Of a stretch of 64,000 bases of DNA, positions 1 to 8,366 are shown one piece after another. Position 1 is the stretch's first letter. Each line of letters opens with the position of its first letter. The notes under the pieces were generated by a model that saw only the letters and a list, made by a program, of their open reading frames with translations, was not told the origin of the DNA and searched no databases. The position numbers were made by a program, and so were the translations under genes. Source of the DNA: Pseudoduganella violaceinigra DSM 15887 (GTDB lineage: Bacteria; Pseudomonadota; Gammaproteobacteria; Burkholderiales; Burkholderiaceae_D); the NCBI RefSeq assembly GCF_000425385.1, contig NZ_AUDI01000016.1, forward strand, positions 124,001 to 188,000, in the 5' to 3' direction.

Positions 1-2343
1 ATCCGCCAGACCTTGGACCACCTGTACCGCAATCGCCTGTTCATCGAACGGCGCGGCGGAGCGCTGCCGACCTACCACTTCCATGCCCTGTTCCGCGACT
101 TCCTGCAACACGCCGCGCAGCAGCAGCTGCCGCAGGCGGAGCGCCAGGCCTTGCTGGCGCGCGCGGCGCGTATCCTGGACCGGCAAGGCCGCACGGAGGA
201 AGCGCTGCAGCTGTACCGGGACAGCGGCGCCTTCGATGCGCTGGTGGCGGTGCTGCTGGAGCATGCCTACGAGATGATGGGCACCGGCCGCGCCCAGTCC
301 TGGCTGCATTGGCATAGCTGGGTGCCGCAGGCGGTGGTCGAAAATTATCCGCGCCTGTGGTTCTGGCAAGGCGTCATGCTCAATCCCGTGGACCCGCAGC
401 GCGCCCGCCCGATGCTGGTGCGCGCGGAAGCCGTGTTTGCCGCCCAGGCCGATGTGCAATGGCGGCTGATGTCCGCTGCCACCCTGGTCGACAATTCCTA
501 CTTCCAGTATGGCTGGCGCGATTCCGACACCATGTCGCACTGGATCGGCGTGATGCTGGCCGGGCTGGCGCAGGTCGATGCGGACGGGATCGACCTGGAG
601 ATTTCGGTGCGCATCCAGTCGCGCCTTATCCTGGCCCTGATCTCCAGCGGCGAGGCGCCCGACCCGCGCGTGTTCGGCGCCGCCGTGGAGTCCTGCGCCA
701 ACGCCCTGCGCCAGATCGAGGATTACGGCCGCGTGCTCGACGTCATCGGCATCGTGCTGCTGGCATCGCACTGGATCGCCCTGGCGCCCGATATGGAAGC
801 GATCCTGCTGGCCGCGCTGCGCCAGAATATGCACAACGCGGCGGCCAATCCCTACGCCCGGCTGCATGCGGTGCAGTGGGCGGCCTTCCGCATGCTGAAC
901 CTGGACGGCGACCTGCAAGCAGCGCGCGAGCTGTTCGAATTCAACCGCAAGCTGGTCGACGAATACGGGCTGGATCGCTGGCGCCTGAATATCACCTACT
1001 TCAACACCCTGGTCCACCTGGCGCTGCATCAACTGGAGCCGGCCGGCGACTGGCTGCGCCAGACCAAGCAGCACTTGCTGCCGCTGACGCCTTACAAGAC
1101 GTCGCGCCTGGCCATGCTGGAAGGGGAATACCTGCGTCAAAGCGGCGACGCCGCCTGCGGCCTGCAGCTGCTGCTGGACGGTTTTGAGCGCGGCACCGAC
1201 AACCAGGCCACCAGCGCGCTGGAGCGGGCCCGCTTCGAGCGCCTGATCGCCGGCCACTACGCGCTGCAAGGCGAGTTCGACGCGGCCGAGCGCTGGTCGC
1301 AGCGCGCCATCGCGGACGCCTATGGCCTGGACCAGATGGTGTCGCAGCTGGGGCTGAGCTTCCTGCGCGCCTATGCCTGCGCGCGGCGCGGCGACCGGCA
1401 GGAGGCGGAAGCGCTGATGCGTCCTGCCATGCAGGCGCATCGCGCGGGCCGCCACCACGGCTTCTACGTACGCCTGCCGCAGCTGGCCAGCGAGATCGCC
1501 GCGCTGGCGCTCAGCATGGATATCGAAGTCGAGCATGTGCTGCAGATCATCCGCCGCCAAAACCTGCCGGCGCCGGCGCGCGCGGTGCGGCACTGGCCAT
1601 GGCCGGTTGCCGTGCGCACCCTGGGCCACTTCAGCGTGGCGCTGAACGGCGCGCCCCTGACGGCGGGCGGCAAGACGCAGCAGCGCCCCTTGCTGCTGTT
1701 GAAGGCCCTGCTGGGCAGCGGCGAGGCCGGGCGTCCCCTCTCCATGCTGATGCAGCTGTGGTCGGACGTGGCGGCGCCCAAGGCGGCGCTGAATGCCGCC
1801 ATCCACCGGCTGCGCAAGCTGCTCGGGAATGACGCGGCGATCCTGGTCTCCGGCGCCAAGGCCAGCCTGGACCGCCTGCAGGTCTGGTCCGACGTCGATG
1901 CGCTGCTCGCGCTGTGCGACCGCATCGACAGCCTGCCGCCGCAGGCGCCGCTGGCGGACCTGCGCGCCTGCGCCGACGAGCTGCTGGAATTGTATCGCGG
2001 TCCCTTCTGCGAAGGCGACGACGCCTTCTGCCTGCGCCCCACGCGCGACCGCTGCCGCAACCGCTTCCTGCACGCGGCCGACGCGCTTGGCCAGCGCCTG
2101 GAGGCGCGGCAGGAATGGCCGCTGGCGCACGATGTTTATGCGCGCGCCAACGAAGCCGAACCGCTGGCGGAAGCGGCCTACCGCGGCTTGATGCGCTGCG
2201 CCCAGGCGCGCCGCGATCCGGCTGCGGCGTTCGCCATCTACCGCCGCTGCCGCGAAGTCCTGTCGATCGTCCTCAATCAGCAACCCTCCCCCGAAACGGC
2301 GGCACTGGCCCACTCGCTCGGCCTGCCGCCGGATGCCGCCTGA
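1..2343 (+). CDS. MalT-like transcriptional regulator with C-terminal BTAD module (5' partial)
   Basis: The reading frame is open at base 1, so the gene begins outside the window. The visible N-terminal part has the short helical motif YHFHALFRDFL, which follows the STAND NTPase in MalT/LuxR-type regulators, and then about 450 residues of TPR-like helical hairpins. From about base 1600 there is a winged-helix region (RTLGHFSVALNG, then ALNAAIHRLRKLLG) and a BTAD module to the end (LYRGPFCEGDD, AYRGLMRCAQARRD). Known family members are ATP-dependent activators that bind a ligand through the TPR part. No C-terminal LuxR helix-turn-helix is present; DNA binding probably lies in the winged-helix/BTAD part. 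The target is unknown. The two secreted proteases just downstream on the same strand are candidates by position only. Confidence 0.8.
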   Translation: MRQTLDHLYRNRLFIERRGGALPTYHFHALFRDFLQHAAQQQLPQAERQALLARAARILDRQGRTEEALQLYRDSGAFDALVAVLLEHAYEMMGTGRAQSWLHWHSWVPQAVVENYPRLWFWQGVMLNPVDPQRARPMLVRAEAVFAAQADVQWRLMSAATLVDNSYFQYGWRDSDTMSHWIGVMLAGLAQVDADGIDLEISVRIQSRLILALISSGEAPDPRVFGAAVESCANALRQIEDYGRVLDVIGIVLLASHWIALAPDMEAILLAALRQNMHNAAANPYARLHAVQWAAFRMLNLDGDLQAARELFEFNRKLVDEYGLDRWRLNITYFNTLVHLALHQLEPAGDWLRQTKQHLLPLTPYKTSRLAMLEGEYLRQSGDAACGLQLLLDGFERGTDNQATSALERARFERLIAGHYALQGEFDAAERWSQRAIADAYGLDQMVSQLGLSFLRAYACARRGDRQEAEALMRPAMQAHRAGRHHGFYVRLPQLASEIAALALSMDIEVEHVLQIIRRQNLPAPARAVRHWPWPVAVRTLGHFSVALNGAPLTAGGKTQQRPLLLLKALLGSGEAGRPLSMLMQLWSDVAAPKAALNAAIHRLRKLLGNDAAILVSGAKASLDRLQVWSDVDALLALCDRIDSLPPQAPLADLRACADELLELYRGPFCEGDDAFCLRPTRDRCRNRFLHAADALGQRLEARQEWPLAHDVYARANEAEPLAEAAYRGLMRCAQARRDPAAAFAIYRRCREVLSIVLNQQPSPETAALAHSLGLPPDAA

Positions 2344-2471
2344 CGCCCGCCGTCGATCGGCATTGTGTAGCGTTACTAAGGAGTCAATGTAGCGTGCACT
2401 AATTGCCGCTAAGAAACACAAATGTTTGAATGTCGTCCGGCTTCTGGTGAAGTCATTTACAAGGACAAGAC

Positions 2472-4331
2472 ATGAAACAGAGACTCTACCGCCGGCAATT
2501 CCGCCTGGCGGCGTTAACGTGTGCCGTACTGAGTATCAACCCGGCGTTTGCCGCCACCCGTGTTGACCTGTCCAAGGGCGTGCAGCGCGACGCCGTGGGC
2601 AGCGCTGATGTGCGCCCGACCAATTCCGCCTTCATGACGGCGGACGGCAAGCGCAAGGTACGCTTCCAGCAATTCTTCCACAATGTCCCGGTATGGGGCG
2701 AATCCCCGGTCGTGGCCGAGCAGTCGCCGGACCGCCACGGCACCTTCGGCGATGCCGGCACCAACTTCGTCAGCGGCACCTTGCTGGAAGGCCTGGACGC
2801 CGATCTGCCGCAGGGGAAGCCTAAGCTGTCCAAAGCCGACGCGCGCCGCCTGCTGCTGGCGCAAGTGCGCAGCCAGGGCGGCGACACCGCCAAGGCCGAA
2901 CACGACGACATCGAACTGTACGTCCAGCTGGACAAGAACGGCCGCGCCCAATTCATCTACATCGCTTCCGTCTTCCTGCACGGCGACGCGCCATCTCGCC
3001 CGACCTACATTTTCGACGCCAACAGCGGCGCCATCCTGCAGCAGTGGGATAACCTGCAGCACCGCGACGCCACCGGCATCGGCGGCAACGAAAAGACCGG
3101 CGCCTACCACTACGGCAAGGAGTTCAAGCCGCTGCAAATCATGGACGACTGCAGCTACGACAGCGCCAACGTCATGACCATCGACATGCAGAACGGCACG
3201 GCCGCTGTGACCACGCCGTTCAAGCTGGCCAGCTGCCCGACCACCGGCATGCCGAACAACGACCTGCGCCCGATCAACGGCGCCTTCTCGCCTGAGAACG
3301 ACGGCCAGGGCTACGGCAATGTGCTGTTCAATATGTACCGCGACTGGTACGGCGTGCGTCCGATCGAGCAGAAGCTGTCGGTGCGCGTCCACTACAGCAA
3401 CAACTATTCGAACGCGTTCTGGGACGGCCGCCAGATGACCTTCGGCGACGGCGGCACCAGCATGTACCCGCTGGTCTCGCTGGGCGTGCTGGCGCACGAA
3501 GTGAGCCACGGTTTCACCGGCCAGCATTCGAAGCTGGTGTACAGCGGCATGTCGGGCGGCATGAACGAGGCTTTCTCCGACATGGCGGCCCAGGCGGCGG
3601 AAGAATACTTCCTCGGCAAGCCGACTTTCCTGATCGGCGGCGAGATCGTCAAGGCGCAGGGCAAGGCGCTGCGTTATATGCTGAATCCGGAGCAGGACGG
3701 CAAGTCGATCGGCCACGCCAGCAAGTTCACTTCTTCGCTGAACGTGCACTACTCGAGCGGCGTGTACAACAAGGCCTTCGCCACCCTGGCCAGCACGCCT
3801 GGCTGGACCGCGCGCAAGGCCTTCGAAGTCTTCCTGCTGGCGAACTCCATGTACTGGAAGTCGGGCAGCACCTTTAACGAAGGCGCTTGCGGCGTAGTGC
3901 AGGCAGCCAAGGACAAGGGCTATCCGCACGCGGAAGTGACCAGCGCCTTCTCCGTGGTCGGCGTCAGCTGCGACGGCGGCACCACGGGCGGCGGCGGCAC
4001 CGGCAACACCGGCAGCGCCAAACCGCTGACCAACGGCGTCGCTTTGACCGGCCAGACCATCGCCGCCAACGGCAACCTGCAGTACACCGTCACCGTGCCT
4101 GCCGGCGCCAGCTTCCTGGCCGTGCGCACCGGTAACGGCAACGGCGACGCCAACGTCTATGTGAAGGCCGGCAGCACCATGCCGACCACCACCAGCTTCG
4201 ACGCCAGCTCCACCGCATCCGGCAACGCCGAAGTCGCGCTGGTGAAAGCGCCAAAAGCCGGCACCTACTCGATCCTGGTGACCGCAGGCGCCGCTGTCAG
4301 CGGTCTGTCGGTGATTGCCGTGACCCGCTAA
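2472..4331 (+). CDS. Secreted M4-family (thermolysin/elastase-like) zinc metalloprotease
   Basis: A 619-residue preproprotein. It has a Sec signal peptide (KQRLYRRQFR, hydrophobic stretch, PAFA cleavage region), an FTP-type inhibitory propeptide, and then the M4 catalytic domain. HEVSH falls at residues 342-346 and NEAFSD at 365-370, so the second zinc glutamate (E366) is 20 residues after H346, the M4 spacing. A Gly/Thr linker (about residues 500-515) leads to a PPC-type beta domain that runs to the C-terminus. The start follows an AAGGAC ribosome binding site. The astacin-like protease gene begins 32 bases downstream and may be co-transcribed. The likely role is extracellular protein degradation. 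Export through the nearby type II-like machine is a positional inference. Confidence 0.93.
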   Translation: MKQRLYRRQFRLAALTCAVLSINPAFAATRVDLSKGVQRDAVGSADVRPTNSAFMTADGKRKVRFQQFFHNVPVWGESPVVAEQSPDRHGTFGDAGTNFVSGTLLEGLDADLPQGKPKLSKADARRLLLAQVRSQGGDTAKAEHDDIELYVQLDKNGRAQFIYIASVFLHGDAPSRPTYIFDANSGAILQQWDNLQHRDATGIGGNEKTGAYHYGKEFKPLQIMDDCSYDSANVMTIDMQNGTAAVTTPFKLASCPTTGMPNNDLRPINGAFSPENDGQGYGNVLFNMYRDWYGVRPIEQKLSVRVHYSNNYSNAFWDGRQMTFGDGGTSMYPLVSLGVLAHEVSHGFTGQHSKLVYSGMSGGMNEAFSDMAAQAAEEYFLGKPTFLIGGEIVKAQGKALRYMLNPEQDGKSIGHASKFTSSLNVHYSSGVYNKAFATLASTPGWTARKAFEVFLLANSMYWKSGSTFNEGACGVVQAAKDKGYPHAEVTSAFSVVGVSCDGGTTGGGGTGNTGSAKPLTNGVALTGQTIAANGNLQYTVTVPAGASFLAVRTGNGNGDANVYVKAGSTMPTTTSFDASSTASGNAEVALVKAPKAGTYSILVTAGAAVSGLSVIAVTR

Positions 4332-4363
4332 GCGCCGCATAAAAACCACAAAGGAAGACATTG

Positions 4364-6277
4364 ATGAAATTCGAATTAAAGTTGATGGCCGGCGCTGTTG
4401 CGGCGGCCCTGCTGGCAGGACAGGCCTTCGCCGACCCGATCGACAATCCGGAACTGGCGCAGGCGCGCCGTCCGGTCACCGCCAGCGCAGTGGTGCAGGG
4501 CACCGACCAGGTGCTGACCTATGAGGTGGTGGACGACCGCGCCATGCTGGGCGACATCGTGCTGGGCAAGCATAAGGACATCCAGGCGCGCGGCATTCCT
4601 CCGCTGTTCGTGCAGAACTGGACCAAGAAGACTGCCGTGCAGAGCGCCATGGTGGCGATGGACAATGTGTACAAGTCGGCCACCCATTGGCCGAACAACA
4701 CCCTGTACTACACCCTGGACCCGCTGCTGACGCAGAAAAAACTGGACGCCATCGCGGCCGGCCAGAAACTGATCTCCGACGCCACGGCGATCCGCTTCGT
4801 CAAGCGCACCAACGAGCCTAACTACGTGAAGTACACCTCCTCGGGCGGCTGCTGGTCCTACGCCGGCATGGTGGGCGGCGAACAGCCGATCTCGATCGGC
4901 GACGGCTGCGAGAAGTCCGGCGTTGCGGCGCACGAAACCATGCACTCGCTGGGCTGGATGCACGAGCATATGCGTCCGGACCGCGACACCTACGTCAAGG
5001 TCAACACCGACAATATCTCGCCTTCCATGCAGAGCCAGTTCACCAAGCTGCGCCAGGACCAGGTGGTCCTGAACGGCCCGTATGACCTGGACTCCGTCAT
5101 GCACTATCCGTCCTGGGCCTTCTCCGCCAACGGCAAGCCGACCATCGAACCGGTCGATCCAGCCGTCGATCCGAAACGCATGGGTCAGCGCACGCAACTG
5201 AGCCCGCTGGACATCGCCGCCCTGCGCGCCACCTATCCGGGTGAAGTGGGCACCGTGGAACTGAAGATCGCCCTGAGCGCCAAGGAACTGACCTTCGACC
5301 AGGACAGCAGCGGCAAGCTGACCCTGGACGTATCGGCTCCGGCAGGCGACCTGGCCGGCCTGAAATTCAGCGCCCAGTCCGACAACACCGCCCTGATCGC
5401 CAACACCGGCGTGGTAGTGGGCGCCGCGGCGGGCAACCAGCGTCCGGTCACCATCACACCGGTGGCGGGCGCCTCCGGCGTGGCCAATATCGTGCTGCAC
5501 GCGACCAACAGCGCCGGCAAGGATGTCACGGCCAACGTCAAGGTCACCGTACTGAAAGGCTCCGGCGGCGGCACCACCCCGGGCGGCGGCGGTACGACTC
5601 CCGGCGGCGGCACGTCGGGCAAGCCGTTCGAACAGACCGTCAAGTACCGCGGTGGCGATGTGGTGTCGATGGGCGGTAAGAACTACACCTTCAAGGTGTT
5701 CTTCAACGGCGCGGCAGTCACCAACTACTTCATCAACGGCAAGTCCTGCGTGCCAGGTTCCTGCACCGAGCAGAAGCCGTTCATCTGGGGCGGCATCAAG
5801 TCCTACTGGGTCGAATCGGGCACCAGCGGCGGCGGCACCACCCCGGGCGCGAAGTGCGACGTGACCCTGGACACCACGCGCGACTACCTGATCGCCACCG
5901 CCGGCCAGCAGAAGTCCCTGGTACCGGCTGCCGACGTGGCAGGCGCCCCGGGCATGGTCTGGCCTGACGGCGGCGTGCAAGTCTGGAACCTGCAGCGCAA
6001 CGCGGACGGCTTCTACAGCATCGTCAGCAAGGCTTCGCGCCTGGCGCTGGACACCCAGGGCGGCAACGCCGGTGCGCAAGTCGTACTGGCGGCGGCATCC
6101 AGCGCGCAGAGCCAGCAGTTCTGCGCCAAGGCTTCCGGCACCGGCTACCAGCTGACCACCCGCGCAGGCAGCCTCGCGCTGAATACGACTGACGCCGACG
6201 GCGCCGCAGTCAGCCAGGCCGCCAGCGGCAGCAACTGGCTGCTGACCGCCAAGTCCGGCATCAAGTCGATCAAGTAA
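4364..6277 (+). CDS. Secreted astacin-like (M12A) metalloprotease with C-terminal accessory modules
   Basis: ATG at 4364 is preferred over the TTG just before it because AAGGAAG (4351-4357) is well placed. There is a signal peptide ending AGQAFA. The catalytic domain carries HETMHSLGWMH at residues 190-200, the astacin zinc triad, followed by ExxRxDRD, and a Met-turn SVMHY (M246). After about residue 295 comes a beta-rich region, Gly/Thr-rich linkers (TTPGGGGTTPGGG), a small module with two cysteines, and a ricin-B-like C-terminal repeat region (LALDTQGGN, LALNTTDADG). The accessory modules probably bind polysaccharide or another surface. A strong terminator follows 9 bases after the stop. 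Confidence 0.9.
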   Translation: MKFELKLMAGAVAAALLAGQAFADPIDNPELAQARRPVTASAVVQGTDQVLTYEVVDDRAMLGDIVLGKHKDIQARGIPPLFVQNWTKKTAVQSAMVAMDNVYKSATHWPNNTLYYTLDPLLTQKKLDAIAAGQKLISDATAIRFVKRTNEPNYVKYTSSGGCWSYAGMVGGEQPISIGDGCEKSGVAAHETMHSLGWMHEHMRPDRDTYVKVNTDNISPSMQSQFTKLRQDQVVLNGPYDLDSVMHYPSWAFSANGKPTIEPVDPAVDPKRMGQRTQLSPLDIAALRATYPGEVGTVELKIALSAKELTFDQDSSGKLTLDVSAPAGDLAGLKFSAQSDNTALIANTGVVVGAAAGNQRPVTITPVAGASGVANIVLHATNSAGKDVTANVKVTVLKGSGGGTTPGGGGTTPGGGTSGKPFEQTVKYRGGDVVSMGGKNYTFKVFFNGAAVTNYFINGKSCVPGSCTEQKPFIWGGIKSYWVESGTSGGGTTPGAKCDVTLDTTRDYLIATAGQQKSLVPAADVAGAPGMVWPDGGVQVWNLQRNADGFYSIVSKASRLALDTQGGNAGAQVVLAAASSAQSQQFCAKASGTGYQLTTRAGSLALNTTDADGAAVSQAASGSNWLLTAKSGIKSIK

Positions 6278-6286
6278 GGCCCTTTT

Positions 6287-6326
6287 ACCGGCGCGGCGGC
6301 CTCCTCCCGCTGCGCCGGTTTTTTTT
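6287..6326 (+). terminator. Rho-independent terminator after the astacin-like gene
   Basis: ACCGGCGCGGCGG pairs with CCGCTGCGCCGGT (13 bp, one mismatch) around a 7-base loop and is followed by a run of eight T. It starts 9 bases after the protease stop codon. Confidence 0.9.
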
Positions 6327-6374
6327 GCGTTAACATCAGCAAACGTAAAATTGGCCCGCATCAGTGGCAAGGGC

Positions 6375-6413
6375 GGGTCTGCCCCTTGGGTCGGACCCTG
6401 GTTTGCCGGTTTT
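6375..6413 (+). repeat. Half copy of the GGTCTGACCC / CCGGTTTT intergenic element
   Basis: GGGTCTGCCC-CTT-GGGTCGGACCC followed by TGGTTTGCCGGTTTT matches one end of the full elements at 27391, 33174 and 40086. Only one arm is present, so this is a solo or decayed end. It lies between the astacin terminator and the following lipoprotein gene. Confidence 0.6.
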
Positions 6414-6506
6414 GGCAAACGCCGGCACAGGATCGCCCCATCAACTCGACTGAAACAGACCAATCCCGCGTTACCGCTGATCCGTGAAACCAGAAAGATC
6501 TCCCCC

Positions 6507-7043
6507 ATGCGCTACCGCCCCCCGCTTCTCTCCCTTCTCCTGACCGCCAGCCTGGCCGCCTGCGCCGCCGAAACCGGCCCCCAGCAGCACTGGCAATCCG
6601 CCACCCGACTGCTCCTGCAATGCCCTCCGGGCCAGGACTGCAGCGGAAAAGTGGACTACCGCGCCCTGTACATCAACGAAAACGGACGTCAGCTCTACCT
6701 CTCGTTCGCCGGCAACCTGCCGTCAAGGGCGCTGGACGCCGCGGCACTGTCCGCGAACTTCCGCTACGGCGATTTGTACTGGCCCGAAGGCGGCGGCACC
6801 GCAGCCGCGCATTTGCAGGCCGACGGCAAAGGCGACGGCAAGCTGCGCTTCCTGCCCGCACCCGATGGACGCCTGCAAGCGGAAGCTTTGCTGGAGCAAT
6901 ACAAGATCGTGATTGAGCGAAGCGGCGGCGCCGAATGCCGGCTCGACGACGTGGCCGGGATATGCCGCACGGAGACCGTGGTCAAAAAGCCGCTGCGGGT
7001 TTTGCTGGACTTCCCGCTGCCGGAGCCGTTGCCTGGTAAGTGA
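6507..7043 (+). CDS. Putative lipoprotein of unknown function
   Basis: 178 residues from ATG 6507. This start is chosen because it begins a lipoprotein signal peptide (RYRPPLLSLLLTASLAAC, with Cys21 as the lipidation site). The mature part has a pair of cysteines early (CPPGQDC) and another later pair (ECRLDDVAGIC), so disulphides are plausible. No family is recognised. The gene is convergent with the last gene of the secretion operon and overlaps it by 62 bases at the 3' ends, which is unusual. An upstream in-frame extension to 6351 runs through the intergenic repeat and is unlikely to be coding. Confidence 0.7.
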   Translation: MRYRPPLLSLLLTASLAACAAETGPQQHWQSATRLLLQCPPGQDCSGKVDYRALYINENGRQLYLSFAGNLPSRALDAAALSANFRYGDLYWPEGGGTAAAHLQADGKGDGKLRFLPAPDGRLQAEALLEQYKIVIERSGGAECRLDDVAGICRTETVVKKPLRVLLDFPLPEPLPGK

Positions 7044-7482
7044 AGCGCCACTCGGCCAGCGTCGTCTTGCCTTCGAAATCGGCATTGATGGTTGCGAAGC
7101 CGCTGCGCTTGTGCGGCGCGCGCGACGACCTGCTGGCCACCCCGATCAGCGATCCATCCGGGCCGCGCAGCAAGCTCCATTCGCCGCCCGTTTCAGGGTC
7201 CGGCCGCATCCGGCGCAAATGCCGCACCACGACGGGAAAGCGCGGATCCTGCAACAGATCCTCCAGCGAGCGCGGATAATGGCCGTTGGCGCCTGGCGCC
7301 TGCACATAGCTGGCGATGGCGCGGCGGTACTCGTCGCCCACCTCCAGCAACTGCTTCTCGCGCAGCCGTTCGCCCTGCGTGAGGTCGACTTCCACCGCAC
7401 GCCCCAGCAGCAAGGCCATCACGGCCAATAAGCCCAGCATCCACAGGTAAGCCATGCCCTGCTGCCGCCTACCATTGCGCAT
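6982..7482 (-). CDS. Pseudopilin-like protein of the type II secretion-like operon (no Glu5)
   Basis: 166 residues from ATG 7482, overlapping the upstream gene by 14 bases. The N-terminus has a prepilin-like layout: short basic leader, Gly, then a hydrophobic helix (GMAYLWMLGLLAVMALLLG). There is no glutamate at position +5 after the presumed cleavage glycine. GspK-type minor pseudopilins also lack Glu5, but this protein is about half the usual GspK length. The rest contains a GspG-like PRSLEDLL...DPRFP stretch. It is the last gene of the operon and probably forms part of the pseudopilus tip. Its 3' end overlaps the convergent lipoprotein gene. Confidence 0.72.
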   Translation of the reverse strand: MRNGRRQQGMAYLWMLGLLAVMALLLGRAVEVDLTQGERLREKQLLEVGDEYRRAIASYVQAPGANGHYPRSLEDLLQDPRFPVVVRHLRRMRPDPETGGEWSLLRGPDGSLIGVASRSSRAPHKRSGFATINADFEGKTTLAEWRFTYQATAPAAGSPAKPAAAF

Positions 7483-7900
7483 AGGGCCTCCCATCGCTGC
7501 CGGTGCCGGGCGCACCGCTGCGCACATCGGCCACATTGCCGCGCGGCGCTTCCGCACTGACCGGAGCACCAGGAGGCAGTTCCGCCACCTGAGCCGGCGC
7601 CACCACCAGCCAGCTGTCGCGCCGGTCCGTGATCGGGTCAACCGGGATGTCGCGCAGGTAGCGCAGGCTGACCAGTTCCTCCAGCGAGTCCGGGAAGGCA
7701 CCGCGGTCGCTGTGATATTGGTCGATCAGACGGCGGAACGTCGCCAGGTCGTCCTTCAGGACAGATTCCTTGGCGCGGTCGATATGGCCCATATAGCGCG
7801 GCGCGATGATGCTGAGCAGCGTCGCCATGATGGCCATGGCGACCAGCAATTCCAGCAGGCTAAATCCAGTTGCGCGCCGTCCCTTGGTCTTACCATTCAC
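7469..7900 (-). CDS. GspG-like pseudopilin
   Basis: 143 residues. Type III prepilin signal with cleavage in TG^FSLLELLVAMAI, Glu5 present. The globular part has the GspG-type stretch YHSDRGAFPDSLEELVSLRYLRD split over about residues 62-85, followed by DPITDRRDSW. It overlaps the preceding gene by 11 bases. A prepilin peptidase would process it and it would assemble in the periplasmic pseudopilus. No peptidase gene is in this window. One of three pseudopilin-like genes at the distal end of the operon, distinct from the GspG at 15547. Confidence 0.82.
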   Translation of the reverse strand: MNGKTKGRRATGFSLLELLVAMAIMATLLSIIAPRYMGHIDRAKESVLKDDLATFRRLIDQYHSDRGAFPDSLEELVSLRYLRDIPVDPITDRRDSWLVVAPAQVAELPPGAPVSAEAPRGNVADVRSGAPGTGSDGRPYAQW

Positions 7901-8366
7901 GGTACGGTACCCCGTTCAGCCCCGTGCCCTGGTTCAGGGACATCACATCGTAAACATCTTCCCCAGCCTGCGGCGCGTCGGCGGGAGAAGCATAGGCGCG
8001 CTGCGCCCAGGTGGCTTCCGGCGCAGCCGCCGGGTCGGGAAAGAATGGGTCGCGCGGTATGCGGCGCAGGAACTGCAATGGTTTGCCGTCCGGCGTGCTG
8101 CGGTCCGGTACCCCGGCGACCAGGATCTGCAAGTTGGCCGGGTAGCCGCTGCCGCCAAGCTTCTTTTCGATCTTGCCTTCGTCCGTGGCGCGCTTGTAGG
8201 CATCCAGCGCGTTGCGGATCTCGCGCAGGTTGTCGCGCAACTCCGCCTCTTTCGCACGCAAGGCAAACCTTTGCGAAAGCGGCATGGCTGCCCCCGCGAT
8301 GATGCCCAGCAGGGACAGCGTCACCATCAACTCAAGCAGGGTAAATCCCCCCGAACGCGGTTTCAT
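7890..8366 (-). CDS. GspG/GspH-like pseudopilin
   Basis: 158 residues with prepilin motif GG^FTLLELMVTLSLLGIIAG and Glu5. A long amphipathic helix follows (AKEAELRDNLREIRNALDAY), then YPANLQILVAG and RRIPRDPFFPD, resembling the C-terminal part of GspG-type proteins. It overlaps the secretin stop codon by 4 bases (ATGA arrangement), so it is translationally coupled. Whether it is structurally closest to GspG or to a minor pseudopilin cannot be decided by eye. Confidence 0.8.
   Translation of the reverse strand: MKPRSGGFTLLELMVTLSLLGIIAGAAMPLSQRFALRAKEAELRDNLREIRNALDAYKRATDEGKIEKKLGGSGYPANLQILVAGVPDRSTPDGKPLQFLRRIPRDPFFPDPAAAPEATWAQRAYASPADAPQAGEDVYDVMSLNQGTGLNGVPYREW

Noticed and set aside
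2514..4361. Long open frame antisense to the M4 protease
   Set aside because: Low-complexity Gly/Ala/Val/His-rich shadow of a GC-rich gene; no start signal and no family.
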